Shown here: one piece after another, positions 20,027 through 29,447 of the stretch
Layout: the number at the start of each line of letters is the position of its first letter
Position numbering within the stretch: the stretch's first letter is position 1
Origin: Glaciecola sp. HTCC2999
GTDB taxonomy: Bacteria; Pseudomonadota; Gammaproteobacteria; Enterobacterales; Alteromonadaceae
Reading direction: 5' to 3'
Assembly: GCF_000155775.1 (NCBI RefSeq)
Contig: NZ_DS989814.1
Span: 102,265-166,264, forward strand
Length of the DNA stretch: 64,000 nucleotides
The notes under the pieces: generated by a model
Told to the model about the DNA's origin: nothing
Databases searched by the model: none
What the model saw: the letters and a program-made list of their open reading frames with translations, nothing else
Position numbers and translations under genes: made by a program

Positions 20027-21978
20027 ATGTCTGATATTAAAGAAGTATTAGTCCCTGATTTGGGTGAAGATTCTGTTGAAGTTATTGAAATTTGTGTATC
20101 GGTTGGTGATTCATTAGATGCAGAAGATTCTATTATTACGGTTGAAAGTGACAAAGCCTCTATGGATATCCCGGCCCCTTTTGCGGGTGATATCGCAGAA
20201 ATTTGTGTTGCTGTGGGTGACAAGATTTCAGAAGGGGCATTATTAGCTAAAATGAAAACTGCAAGTGCTGCTGAAGCAGCACCAGCCGTTGAGGAAACTG
20301 TATCGTCTGCACCTACTGCCACACCTGCACCTGCAGCGGTTGAAACCGCGCCAGCACCAGCAGCTGCAGCATCCACTACTATAGAAGTCACTGTGCCAGA
20401 TATTGGTGGTGATGAAAATGTCGATGTGATTGAAATTTTAGTGGCGGTTGGAGACAGCGTAGAAGTAGAAGATGGTTTAGTGACGTTAGAAACGGATAAG
20501 GCTTCTATGGATGTACCTAGCCCACAGGCAGGTACGATCACTGCCATGCACTTGAATGTAGGTGATAAAGTATCCGAAGGTTCGCTAGTCGTGACATTAG
20601 CTACAGCCTCTGCTGAAGCACCAACTGCAGAAGCGCCAGTAACAGAAACACCAGCACCTGCTGCAGCGCCAGCAACTGCTTCTATAATTGAAGTGACGGT
20701 GCCTGATATTGGTGGTGATGAAAATGTCGATGTTATCGATGTATTAGTCGCTGCCGGTGATACGGTTGAAGCTGAAGATGGACTTATTACCTTAGAAACC
20801 GATAAAGCATCAATGGATGTGCCATCGCCACAGGCTGGTACGATTAAGTCAGTTCACATTAATGTGGGCGATAAAGTATCCCAAGGTAGCTTGGTTGTGC
20901 ATTTGGAAGTGGCCGGTAATGCGCCAGTCGAAGCGACGCCTGTGTCTGCCCCTGCACCTGCTGCGGCACCAGCCCCAGCTGCGCCAGCGCCTTCACCTAA
21001 AGCACCACCAGTACCACATCACCCATCCGCTGCAGCGATTAAACCTACGGGTAAAGTACATGCTTCTCCGTCAGTACGTCGTTTAGCACGTGAGTTTGGT
21101 GTTGATTTAACCCAAGTTAATGGGTCGGGAAATAAAGGTCGAATTATTAAAGAAGACGTCCAATCCTATGTGAAATATGAGTTATCTCGTCCTAAGCTTA
21201 CTGCAGCTACTGCAACGGCTTCGGGTGAAGGGGGCTTACAAGTACTAGCCGCTCCGAAGGTAGACTTTAGTAAATTTGGTGAGATTGAAGAAAAGCCGTT
21301 AACGCGTATTCAGAAAATTTCTGGTCCAAATTTACATCGCAATTGGGTGACAATTCCACACGTCACACAGTTTGAAGAAGCCGATATCACTGATATGGAA
21401 TCGTTCCGAAAAGAACAAAATGTCGTGTGTGAAAAACGTAAGCTTGGTTTCAAAATTACCCCGCTTGTATTTATGATGAAAGCAGTTGCTGATGCGCTTC
21501 AAGCTTACCCTACATTTAACTCTTCATTATCTGCTGATGGTGAGAGTTTGATATTGAAAAAATATTTCCATATCGGAATTGCAGTTGATACACCGAACGG
21601 GTTAGTTGTGCCGGTGGTTCGCGATGTCGATCAAAAAGGCGTTCATGAGCTATCAAAAGAGTTAATGGATATTAGCGTTAAAGCACGTGATGGTAAGTTA
21701 AAAGCGGCTGATATGCAGGGTAGTTGTTTTACTATCTCTAGTTTAGGTGGCATTGGTGGTACAGCATTTACACCAATAGTGAATGCTCCGGATGTTGCTA
21801 TTTTGGGTGTGTCTAAATCCGAGATAAAACCAAAGTGGAATGGTAAAGACTTGAACCAAGGTTAATGTTGCCATTATCATTATCATACGACCATCGTGTG
21901 ATTGATGGGGCGCTAGCCGCACGCTTTGCAGTACATATTAAGAATGTGTTGGGTGATTTACGTCAGATTATTCTGTAA
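20027..21978 (+). CDS. aceF: Pyruvate dehydrogenase E2 (dihydrolipoamide acetyltransferase) AceF, frameshifted near the 3-prime end
   Basis: The first frame gives 612 residues and stops at 21863-21865. It contains three lipoyl domains (about 3-78, 118-192 and 218-292, each with a DKASMD lipoyl-lysine motif), Ala/Pro linkers, an E1/E3-binding domain (about 342-380) and most of the acetyltransferase core. The conserved end of the core continues in the -1 frame: from 21859 it reads [18 protein letters not shown] and on to LRQIIL with stop TAA at 21976-21978. The catalytic His of DHRxxDG therefore lies beyond the stop. A single-base deletion near 21854-21862 would explain this. Either the assembly has an error, the gene is broken, or ribosomes shift; no canonical slippery heptamer is present. 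aceE and lpd on either side look intact. Confidence 0.93.
20399..20733 (+). repeat. In-frame direct repeat of lipoyl domains 2 and 3 in aceF
   Basis: A 29-base block is identical at 20399-20427 and 20705-20733, inside longer, highly similar copies. The spacing is 306 bp, exactly 102 codons, so recombination between copies would remove or add one lipoyl domain without changing frame. The first lipoyl domain (from 20033) is more divergent. Confidence 0.8.
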
Positions 21979-22030
21979 AATACTTAACGTTAAATAAACC
22001 TTAACTAAATTTAAAGATTTTGAGGTCAAA

Positions 22031-23452
22031 ATGAGCGAAATTAAAACGCAACTAGTTGTTTTAGGAGCCGGTCCTGGCGGTTACTCTGCCGCGTTCCGTG
22101 CTGCCGATTTAGGGATTGATACTGTACTAGTTGATGCCCGCGCTAACTTAGGTGGTGTATGTCTTAACGTGGGTTGTATTCCATCAAAAGCATTACTGCA
22201 CGTAGCGAAAGTTATCAAAGAAGCGAAGCATTTATCTAGCCATGGTGTGTCATTTGGCGAACCAAAGATTGATTTAGATAAAGTACGCGACTGGAAAGAT
22301 AGCGTAGTAAGCCAGTTAACCAAGGGGTTAAGTGGTATGTCAAAAATGCGCAAAGTAGAATTTGTGCAAGGTTTAGGTAAATTTACCGGCAGTAACACAC
22401 TTGAAGTGACTGGCGATAAAGGTACGACAACTATTTCTTTTGACAACGCGATTATTGCTGCCGGCTCTGAGCCAGTTTCTTTACCGTTCATTCCTGAAGA
22501 TGATCGTGTCATTGACTCTACTGGCGCGTTAGAGATGAAAGATATCCCTGGCAAAATGCTTGTATTAGGTGGTGGTATTATTGGTCTAGAAATGGGTACT
22601 GTATATAATGCACTAGGCTCACAGATTGATGTGGTTGAGTTCTTAGATCAGTTAATTCCAGCTGCCGATAAAGACATTGTTAAGGTGTATAACAAAACGA
22701 TCAAAGACACCTTTAACGTCATGCTAGAAACTAAAGTGACAGGCGTTGAAGCGAAAAAAGACGGTTTATATGTCAGCTTTGAAGGTAAAAAAGCGCCAGC
22801 TAAGCCAGTGCGTTATGACAAAGTCCTTGTTGCTGTTGGTCGTAAGCCGAATGGTAAATTGGTAGGTGCAGACGTTGCCGGCGTAACAGTTGATGAGCGT
22901 GGGTTTATCAATGTCGATAAACAAATGCGTACTAACGTGCCACATATCTTCGCAATTGGTGACTTAGTCGGTCAACCAATGCTTGCACATAAAGCGGTTC
23001 ATGAAGGTCATGTCGCTGCAGAAGTGGTTGCAGGTAAGAAACATTACTTCGATCCTAAGTGTATTCCTTCTGTTGCTTATACTGAGCCAGAGTTAGCATG
23101 GGTTGGTTTAACTGAGAAAGAAGCCAAAGAGCAAGGTATCAATTACGAAGCCGCATCATTCCCATGGGCAGCTTCTGGTCGCGCTATCGCTTCTGATGCC
23201 ACAGATGGTCTCACTAAGTTAATCTTTGACAAAGATACTGACCGTATTATCGGTGGTGCAATGGTAGGTACCAATGCAGGTGAAATGCTGGGTGAAATTG
23301 GTTTAGCGATTGAGATGGGTGCAGATGCAGAAGATATTGCATTGACAATCCATGCTCATCCAACACTGAATGAATCTATTGGCCTTGCTGCTGAGATTTA
23401 TGAAGGCAGCATTACTGATTTACCGAATCCAAAAGCGAAAAAGAAAAAGTAA
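22031..23452 (+). CDS. lpd: Dihydrolipoamide dehydrogenase Lpd (E3)
   Basis: 473 residues. This FAD disulfide oxidoreductase reoxidises dihydrolipoamide of the pyruvate and 2-oxoglutarate dehydrogenases with NAD+. The FAD loop GAGPGGYSAA is near 11-20, the redox disulfide in GGVCLNVGCIPSK near 41-53, the NAD loop GGGIIGLEMG near 181-190, and the C-terminal His-Glu pair in HAHPTLNES near 446-454. It closes the pdhR-aceEF-lpd operon and is followed by an intrinsic terminator. Confidence 0.99.
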   Translation: MSEIKTQLVVLGAGPGGYSAAFRAADLGIDTVLVDARANLGGVCLNVGCIPSKALLHVAKVIKEAKHLSSHGVSFGEPKIDLDKVRDWKDSVVSQLTKGLSGMSKMRKVEFVQGLGKFTGSNTLEVTGDKGTTTISFDNAIIAAGSEPVSLPFIPEDDRVIDSTGALEMKDIPGKMLVLGGGIIGLEMGTVYNALGSQIDVVEFLDQLIPAADKDIVKVYNKTIKDTFNVMLETKVTGVEAKKDGLYVSFEGKKAPAKPVRYDKVLVAVGRKPNGKLVGADVAGVTVDERGFINVDKQMRTNVPHIFAIGDLVGQPMLAHKAVHEGHVAAEVVAGKKHYFDPKCIPSVAYTEPELAWVGLTEKEAKEQGINYEAASFPWAASGRAIASDATDGLTKLIFDKDTDRIIGGAMVGTNAGEMLGEIGLAIEMGADAEDIALTIHAHPTLNESIGLAAEIYEGSITDLPNPKAKKKK

Positions 23453-23484
23453 GATTTTCGTAAACATTGGTAAAACAGATAAAC

Positions 23485-23521
23485 AATCCCTATTACTGGC
23501 AACAGTTTAGGGATTTTTTTT
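23485..23521 (+). terminator. Intrinsic terminator after lpd
   Basis: AATCCCTA (23485-23492) pairs with TAGGGATT (23508-23515), followed by an uninterrupted T run. It closes the pyruvate dehydrogenase operon. Confidence 0.85.
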
Positions 23522-23558
23522 GGTATCATGACATGATTAATAATTGTTAAAGTGCTAT

Positions 23559-23825
23559 ATGCGTCAGATTGAATTGTTTGAAGTGCCTAGTCCATGTATT
23601 GGTATTTGCCAATCTGGTCCAAAAGGCTATTGTCGTGGCTGTTATCGCTCACGTGATGAGCGACTTAATTGGCTCAAAGTTGACGATAATACAAAGAAGA
23701 TCATCAATGATGCATGCATGCGTCGTAAACAAGCTTATTTACGAAGACAACAAACACAGACTTTAAAAATCAAAGAGCCTTTACCTGTAACACCTACAAC
23801 AGGACCTCAAAAAGATCTATTTTAA
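23559..23825 (+). CDS. DUF1289 family small cysteine-rich protein
   Basis: 88 residues from the ATG at 23559; the longer frame begins at a TTG five codons earlier and lacks support. The N-terminal half carries CIGIC-x8-CRGCYRSRDE, the DUF1289 cysteine pattern that suggests a bound metal ion. The rest is basic and probably disordered. Function unknown. It stands alone between the lpd terminator and a DUF481 gene. Confidence 0.85.
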   Translation: MRQIELFEVPSPCIGICQSGPKGYCRGCYRSRDERLNWLKVDDNTKKIINDACMRRKQAYLRRQQTQTLKIKEPLPVTPTTGPQKDLF

Positions 23826-23922
23826 TAGAGACTGAAGCAAAATAACGTTAGAATATACGCTGTTTTTAACGCTATAAAAATTCTAAATTTGCTATATCAA
23901 GCTAATATCAATAAGGAAAATT

Positions 23923-24669
23923 ATGTCGATGACTAAGGTGCCAGTCGCCCTTGTTTTATGCGCATTATTCGCAGCCGCGCCGAGTGTTGCTCAAAAAGAT
24001 AAATCCATCTCTATGGATGGAGAGTTCGGTTTAATTATTACCACTGGTAATACCGAAGCGACATCGTTAAGTGCCGGTTTAGCAGGGACTCAAGAGTTAA
24101 CAGATTGGAGTAATGAATATAAGTTTGATGCTTTATACAAGCAAGATAAAGTCAATCGTGCTGGTAATGAAGTGACTGAGACGACAGCTCAAAAATATTT
24201 TTTATCAGGACAAGCTAACTACAAGCTAACCCAAGAAAATCAACGTTTATTCGTATTTGGTTCCTATGAAGATGATCGTTTCTCTGATTTTAAATATCAA
24301 TCGACTGTGGCATTAGGTTGGAACCAGGAAGTATTTTCCAATGAAAAATCTAAGTTCAGTTATTCAGTAGGTCCGGGTTATAGTTTTTCAGAAAGCCAAG
24401 ATGGTAAGAATTTAGACAGTATAATTGTTCGTGCGGCGTTGCAATATTCATTAAGACTATCTGACTCGGCAAAAATCACCCAATCATTATCTTCGGAATT
24501 TGGTGGAGATAATACGAAATCACGCTCTGTAACAGCCGTTTCAGCGACATTAAAAAATGCGTTATCGATGAAAGTATCTTTAAAACTGGATCATAACACG
24601 GATGTCGAGGGTGACAGTAAGAAGTTAGATACTGAGACCGCTGTGACACTCGTCTATACCTTTTTCTAA
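23923..24669 (+). CDS. DUF481 family (YdiY-like) outer-membrane protein
   Basis: 248 residues. A signal peptide (VPVALVLCALFAAAPSVAQ) spans about 6-24. The mature part alternates hydrophobic and polar residues in repeated beta strands and ends with an aromatic C-terminus (VTLVYTFF), the hallmark of outer-membrane beta barrels. It belongs to the DUF481 family, called salt-induced outer membrane protein in some species; the transported or bound ligand is unknown. It is monocistronic, followed by a bidirectional terminator. Confidence 0.87.
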   Translation: MSMTKVPVALVLCALFAAAPSVAQKDKSISMDGEFGLIITTGNTEATSLSAGLAGTQELTDWSNEYKFDALYKQDKVNRAGNEVTETTAQKYFLSGQANYKLTQENQRLFVFGSYEDDRFSDFKYQSTVALGWNQEVFSNEKSKFSYSVGPGYSFSESQDGKNLDSIIVRAALQYSLRLSDSAKITQSLSSEFGGDNTKSRSVTAVSATLKNALSMKVSLKLDHNTDVEGDSKKLDTETAVTLVYTFF

Positions 24670-24686
24670 ATCATTTATCCCATTCA

Positions 24687-24755
24687 TAAAAAAGGCTTAG
24701 TTGCATTGAAGTGTTATATTAATATCCACTTCAAATCGCGTCTAAGCCTTTTTGG
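24687..24755. terminator. Bidirectional terminator between DUF481 gene and serA
   Basis: AAAAAGGCTTAG and CTAAGCCTTTTT form the outer arms, and GAAGTG/CACTTC form an inner stem around an AT-rich loop. A T run follows the outer stem in both orientations, fitting the convergent genes on each side. Confidence 0.85.
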
Positions 24756-24787
24756 TATCTTATTAGTACTAAGCTGTACTTTAATCT

Positions 24788-26017
24788 TTAATGTAGTATA
24801 CGAGTCTTAATTGTGCCATCAATTTGAGTCAATTGTGCAAACGCATCATCGGCTCTATCGGTTTCAACATCGATAACTACATAACCAATATTTTCGTTGG
24901 TTTGTAGGTACTGTGCGGCGATATTAATGTTTTGTGATGCAAACGCTTGGTTGATTTGCGTGAGTACACCGGGTGCATTTTTATGGATGTGCAATAAACG
25001 AGAGTGTTTATTATGACCTGGTAATGACACTTCAGGGAAGTTGACTGCCGAAAGAGTGGAGCCATTATCCGAATATTTCGCCATTTTACCTGCGACTTCT
25101 ATGCCGATATTTTCTTGTGCTTCCTGAGTACTGCCACCAACATGAGGTGTCAGGATCACATTATCAAAACGACGTAAAGGCGATTCAAATTCTTCATGAT
25201 TAGATTTAGGTTCAACTGGGAATACGTCAATTGCAGCACCATTTAACTTACCTGATTCTAAGGCGGTTTCTAATGCTGGGATATCAATCACAGTACCGCG
25301 AGCCGCATTAATTAAGATGGAGCCGTCTTTCATCTGAGCAATTTCTTCAGCGCCAATCATATTCTGAGTCTCAGCGGTTTCTGGAACATGCAGACTCACC
25401 ACATCAGAGGTGTTAAGGAGCTGTTTCATCGTTTTAATTTGAGTAGCATTACCAAGAACAAGTTTATCTTCGATGTCAAAGAACTGGACGCGCATACCTA
25501 AATGTTCAGCGAGGATACTTAATTGAGTACCGATATGACCATAACCAATGATACCGAGTGTTTTACCACGAGCTTCATAAGAGCCATTGGCGCTTTTATC
25601 CCATTCACCGCGATGGGCTTTTGCATTTTTTGCTGGGATACCGCGTAGTAATAGGATCAAAGTACCAAGTACTAATTCTGCAACAGAACGCGTATTAGAA
25701 AACGGTGCATTAAAAACCGGAATACCACGGATTTGGGTGGCGGTAAGATCAACTTGGTTAGTGCCAATACAAAAGCAACCTATAGCAACAAGTTTTTTTG
25801 CGCTTTCAACCACACGTTCAGTAATTTGCGTGCGTGAACGTAATCCAATAAAGTGGACATCTTTCACTTTTTCTACTAACTCATCCTCGGGTAATGAGGT
25901 CTTGAGATACTCTATATTACTGTAACCATTATTTTTTAATGTTTCTAACGCACTTTCGTGAACGCCTTCAAGTAATAATATTTTAATCTTGTCTTTTGGA
26001 AGTGAAACCTTGCTCAT
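24788..26017 (-). CDS. serA: D-3-phosphoglycerate dehydrogenase SerA
   Basis: 409 residues from the ATG at 26017 (MSKVSLPKDKIK), which matches the family N-terminus; an ATG 12 codons upstream adds a non-conserved extension. SerA oxidises 3-phosphoglycerate with NAD+, the first step of serine synthesis. The NAD loop GIIGYGHIGTQL is near 156-167, the catalytic His is in ILTPHVGGST near 288-297, and a C-terminal ACT domain (about 335-409) provides serine feedback inhibition. rpiA lies upstream on the same strand, as in E. coli. Confidence 0.97.
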   Translation of the reverse strand: MSKVSLPKDKIKILLLEGVHESALETLKNNGYSNIEYLKTSLPEDELVEKVKDVHFIGLRSRTQITERVVESAKKLVAIGCFCIGTNQVDLTATQIRGIPVFNAPFSNTRSVAELVLGTLILLLRGIPAKNAKAHRGEWDKSANGSYEARGKTLGIIGYGHIGTQLSILAEHLGMRVQFFDIEDKLVLGNATQIKTMKQLLNTSDVVSLHVPETAETQNMIGAEEIAQMKDGSILINAARGTVIDIPALETALESGKLNGAAIDVFPVEPKSNHEEFESPLRRFDNVILTPHVGGSTQEAQENIGIEVAGKMAKYSDNGSTLSAVNFPEVSLPGHNKHSRLLHIHKNAPGVLTQINQAFASQNINIAAQYLQTNENIGYVVIDVETDRADDAFAQLTQIDGTIKTRILH

Positions 26018-26130
26018 GGAATGTAAACCTGTAGAAAAAAAATAAAAAGACATCTAGACGTCTAAATGCTTAATTTATCAAATTGCGACCTTGCTGAATA
26101 GTTTTTTTTAGTCTTAGACGGATAATGTTG

Positions 26131-26784
26131 TTATAAAGTTTTAACTCCGTCTTCCCCTCCGACGATTAATATATCGGCGCCTCGATGGGCAAATAATCCA
26201 TTCGTGACCACACCTACAATTTGATTGATTTTTGTTTCTAGTGCGCGAGGATCAAGAATGGTTAAATTATGGACATCTAAAATAACATTGCCATTATCGG
26301 TGATGACACCCTGGCGGTAGACAGGGTCACCACCAAGTTTGACTAATTCTCTAGCCACATAACTGCGTGCCATAGGAATGACTTCAACTGGTAATGGAAA
26401 ATCACCTAACATGCCGACTTGTTTTGTGTCATCAATAATACACACAAAGGTTTTAGCAACGGCAGATACGATTTTCTCTCGAGTTAATGCGGCACCACCA
26501 CCTTTGATCATGTGTTTGTGTTCAGTGATTTCATCGGCCCCATCGATGTAAATATCAAATTGGTCCACACTGTTTAAATCAAATACTTCAATACCAAGAG
26601 CTTTAAGTTGTTGAGTGGAAGCATCAGAACTAGAGACGGCACCTTCGATGAGATCTTTTTTGGCAGCTAACGCTTCGATAAAATAATTCACCGTAGAGCC
26701 TGTACCAACACCAACAATATCGTCAGGTTTTACATAAGCAAGAGCCGCTTGAGCTGCTGCACGTTTTTTGTCATCTTGGGTCAT
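26131..26784 (-). CDS. rpiA: Ribose-5-phosphate isomerase A
   Basis: 217 residues, full length. RpiA interconverts ribose 5-phosphate and ribulose 5-phosphate in the pentose phosphate pathway. The motifs [13 protein letters not shown] (about 20-32), SSDAST, DGADEI (about 81-86) and [11 protein letters not shown] (about 94-104) with the catalytic Glu103-type residue are present. It sits downstream of nucleoside hydrolase, ribokinase and fau, so ribose 5-phosphate made by the upstream kinase feeds directly into it. Confidence 0.98.
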   Translation of the reverse strand: MTQDDKKRAAAQAALAYVKPDDIVGVGTGSTVNYFIEALAAKKDLIEGAVSSSDASTQQLKALGIEVFDLNSVDQFDIYIDGADEITEHKHMIKGGGAALTREKIVSAVAKTFVCIIDDTKQVGMLGDFPLPVEVIPMARSYVARELVKLGGDPVYRQGVITDNGNVILDVHNLTILDPRALETKINQIVGVVTNGLFAHRGADILIVGGEDGVKTL

Positions 26785-26858
26785 GAGTCTGATCTCTTAA
26801 GGTCAAAAATTAATAAAATAACTATCAGTTAGTGTAGCTTAAATCGTATAAGAGTGAG

Positions 26859-27494
26859 CTAACAATCTGTCATTGTGATGCATTTTTGTGGGGTGAGGAT
26901 ATGCGACATCGGTATATCCCATTGTGCACATGGTATAGAATCGAGCATTTGAACATCATGGGCAAGGCCTATTAGAGTTGGCGGTGTCGAAATTTTGAAC
27001 GATACATATCCTACCTGATGAGACTCGGTAATCGGTGCTAACGTGCGATCATAGAATCCACCCCCCATCCCCATACGGTTACCTTGGTCATCAAAACCGA
27101 CTAACGGGACGAATATCCTATTAATAGTATGTATTGGAATGATGTCTTGAGTAGTCAGTTGCGGTTCAGGGATCCCGAACTTATTCTTTGTCATATTACT
27201 TTGTGATGTGTAGCGAACAAATAACAACGTTTGTGGGTGGAACGGATGAAGGACGGGTAATGCCACCGTTTTATTATGTGCCCAAGCGTAATCAATTAAT
27301 GTCTGTGGTGATATTTCCCCATCGTTGGGTAAATAAGCGGCAATGATATCAGCATTGTGAATGAAATCAGACGCCTGAGTGAGTAACTGTTGTTGTGCAT
27401 GGCATTGTTCCTGCTCAGATAAAGCACGCCGTTTAGCACGTAACTCGGCGCGCAATGCTTGGCGAGCAGACATAATAAGCGGGTCTGTGTTCAC
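26859..27494 (-). CDS. fau: 5-formyltetrahydrofolate cyclo-ligase family protein (YgfA/Fau)
   Basis: 211 residues from a GTG at 27494, preceded by GGAAG six bases upstream inside the end of the nucleoside hydrolase gene. An in-frame ATG seven codons later has no such site. The enzyme converts 5-formyltetrahydrofolate to 5,10-methenyltetrahydrofolate with ATP. Family features are the N-terminal RAELRAKRRAL helix and the GMGGGFYDRTLA motif near 140-151. In enterics this gene directly follows 6S RNA; here two ribose-salvage genes intervene. Confidence 0.93.
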   Translation of the reverse strand: MNTDPLIMSARQALRAELRAKRRALSEQEQCHAQQQLLTQASDFIHNADIIAAYLPNDGEISPQTLIDYAWAHNKTVALPVLHPFHPQTLLFVRYTSQSNMTKNKFGIPEPQLTTQDIIPIHTINRIFVPLVGFDDQGNRMGMGGGFYDRTLAPITESHQVGYVSFKISTPPTLIGLAHDVQMLDSIPCAQWDIPMSHILTPQKCITMTDC

Positions 27495-27497
27495 AAA

Positions 27498-28460
27498 TTA
27501 CTTCCCATAGGTCTCGATAAAGAGCGTCGTTAATTCACTATGATTAACCTTAGTCGCTACTTTTACAGTGCTTGCTTGTGTCCATAAAGGACTCATGGTA
27601 TCACCTAGTGCAGCGAACATCGTCTGACCTCGATCTAATTCGGAGGTACCGATTCGCATATGACCTTCAGTCAGCTCAAATAAATCAGGCTGAATCAAAT
27701 AAGCTAGCGGGAAAGCATCATGGAAATAACACACTCGTTGGTCTAAACCTTGAGAATAAAAGTCCATATAAAATTGTGAAGAGTCTCTGACAAATCCACC
27801 TAATATCGGATGTTGCTGCGCTAAAATATCGACGAAGTCCGGTGCAAACGGAATATCATAAGTAACGTCTAAGCCAAACATTACAAGTGGCCACCCTGCA
27901 GCAAATACAATTTGGGCTGCATGAGCATCATTCCAAATATTCGCCTCAGCTACTGGCGTGACATTGCCTTTTACATAAGCTGCACCGCCCATAATGGCCA
28001 CTTGCTTGACTAATTGAGGTAACTCCGGACATAAACGTAATGCTAAGGCAAGATTACCCAAAGGTCCGACAGCGACTATGGTCACTTCACCTGGGTGGGC
28101 TTTAACGGTATCGACAATAAATTGTGCAGATGAACGTGGATCGCATTCTCGTGATGGTGGATTGACCGGGATATCACCAAAACCATTATCACCATGCACA
28201 AAATGGGCATACGAAGATTCAGGACCTACCCATGGCATACCGACACCTTGTGTGACGGGAACATCATGTTGTTGAGCAATATCGCAAAGGCGGATAGCAT
28301 TTTGTGCAGACATAGCCACAGGTACATTACCAAAGACAGTCGTTAATCCAAGCACATCAATTTGTGGGGCTTGGAATGCAAAAAATATAGCCATAGCGTC
28401 ATCGATACCTGGATCTGTATCAAGAATAATTTTATGGCGGGTTTCGTTATTATTAACCAT
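27498..28460 (-). CDS. Inosine-uridine preferring nucleoside hydrolase family protein
   Basis: 320 residues. The calcium/ribose-binding signature ILDTDPGIDDAMAI is at about 12-25, and the C-terminal part carries the HDAFP motif (near 239) of the family. These enzymes hydrolyse the N-glycosidic bond of ribonucleosides to a base and ribose. I start at the ATG at 28460, six bases after AAGGA; the ATG at 28466 would leave no spacing. It is 12 bp downstream of ribokinase and 3 bp before fau. Base preference cannot be read from the sequence. Confidence 0.92.
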   Translation of the reverse strand: MVNNNETRHKIILDTDPGIDDAMAIFFAFQAPQIDVLGLTTVFGNVPVAMSAQNAIRLCDIAQQHDVPVTQGVGMPWVGPESSYAHFVHGDNGFGDIPVNPPSRECDPRSSAQFIVDTVKAHPGEVTIVAVGPLGNLALALRLCPELPQLVKQVAIMGGAAYVKGNVTPVAEANIWNDAHAAQIVFAAGWPLVMFGLDVTYDIPFAPDFVDILAQQHPILGGFVRDSSQFYMDFYSQGLDQRVCYFHDAFPLAYLIQPDLFELTEGHMRIGTSELDRGQTMFAALGDTMSPLWTQASTVKVATKVNHSELTTLFIETYGK

Positions 28461-28472
28461 CTGCATTCCTTG

Positions 28473-29387
28473 TTATTTGGCTTGGTTGTGTTGTGCTAAG
28501 AACATTTCAACATCATCAGCATGAGGTATAGATTGCGCTGCCCCAGATTTTGTTACCGCCAATGCAGACGCTGCACAAGCAAATTTCAACGCTTGTTGGG
28601 GTATTTTGTGTTGTTGGTAATGAGCCATAAAGAAACCGATAAATGTATCGCCTGCTGCCGTAGTATCAGTAGCCTCAACGACAAATGCTGGGATAACAAT
28701 GTCACCTTTATCAGTGTGTCGAGCATGGATAAATTTCGCGCCTTGTTTTCCCAAGGTAATAATGACTTCTGCATGGGCAAAATGTGTATGGAAAAACGCT
28801 TCAATATCATCCATTTGAGAACAATCAGACAGCTCAGCTGCTTCAACTTCATTGACAATTAATAAATCAATATGTGTGAAATTTAATGATTTAATGTCAT
28901 TGGTCATTGGCGCAGGATTAAATGCGACTTTCAGTCCCTTTGCTTTGGCTGCAGCAAGCACATCCGCAGTGCCAGAGGTTTCATTTTGTAGTAATACCCA
29001 GTCACCCGACTGTGTATCAGCTAGAGCTGCTTGTATATCTTGTGTGGATATTTCTTGATTAGCGCCACCAAATAAAAATATCGCATTTTCACCACTGGGT
29101 GTAACTTGAATGATGGCATGCCCAGATGCGGTATCGGTACATCGAATAAAACGGCCATTGATACCATGTTTGATCATGGCTTGTTTAAAGTGGACATCAT
29201 TATGATTGATGCACCCAACATGAGAGACTTCAGCACCGGCATTGGCTAGTGCAATAGATTGATTAGCGCCTTTCCCCCCAAGTAATACTTGATAGTCATT
29301 GGACGCTAACGTTTCACCGGGTTGAACAAAATGGTCTACTTGGTATACGTGGTCGATATTAATTGAACCAAAGTTAATCACTGCCAT
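28473..29387 (-). CDS. rbsK: Ribokinase (PfkB family)
   Basis: 304 residues. PfkB signatures are present: GGKGANQSIALANAG at about 37-51 and TTAAGDTFIGFF at about 240-251 with the catalytic Asp. Ribokinase makes ribose 5-phosphate from ribose and ATP. Its position immediately upstream of nucleoside hydrolase, on a transcript that can continue to rpiA, supports ribose as substrate. Specificity is inferred from family and context; another pentose or nucleoside is possible. Confidence 0.92.
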   Translation of the reverse strand: MAVINFGSINIDHVYQVDHFVQPGETLASNDYQVLLGGKGANQSIALANAGAEVSHVGCINHNDVHFKQAMIKHGINGRFIRCTDTASGHAIIQVTPSGENAIFLFGGANQEISTQDIQAALADTQSGDWVLLQNETSGTADVLAAAKAKGLKVAFNPAPMTNDIKSLNFTHIDLLIVNEVEAAELSDCSQMDDIEAFFHTHFAHAEVIITLGKQGAKFIHARHTDKGDIVIPAFVVEATDTTAAGDTFIGFFMAHYQQHKIPQQALKFACAASALAVTKSGAAQSIPHADDVEMFLAQHNQAK

Positions 29388-29447
29388 AGGATAATTTACC
29401 GCGAGTTATTTGTTTAATTGAATAGCAGAATTATATAAGAGAATGAA

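Noticed and set aside
20817-21086. Plus-strand 89-codon frame inside aceF
   Set aside because: It is an out-of-frame shadow of the Ala/Pro-rich linker and lipoyl domain, without independent evidence.
21850-21870. Programmed -1 ribosomal frameshift in aceF
   Set aside because: No X-XXY-YYZ slippery heptamer in frame and no obvious downstream pseudoknot. A one-base deletion or assembly error is simpler, so it is kept only as an alternative.
26055-26064. Palindrome TAGACGTCTA upstream of serA
   Set aside because: Perfect over ten bases but short, AT-rich around it and matching no regulator I know; too weak to call an operator.
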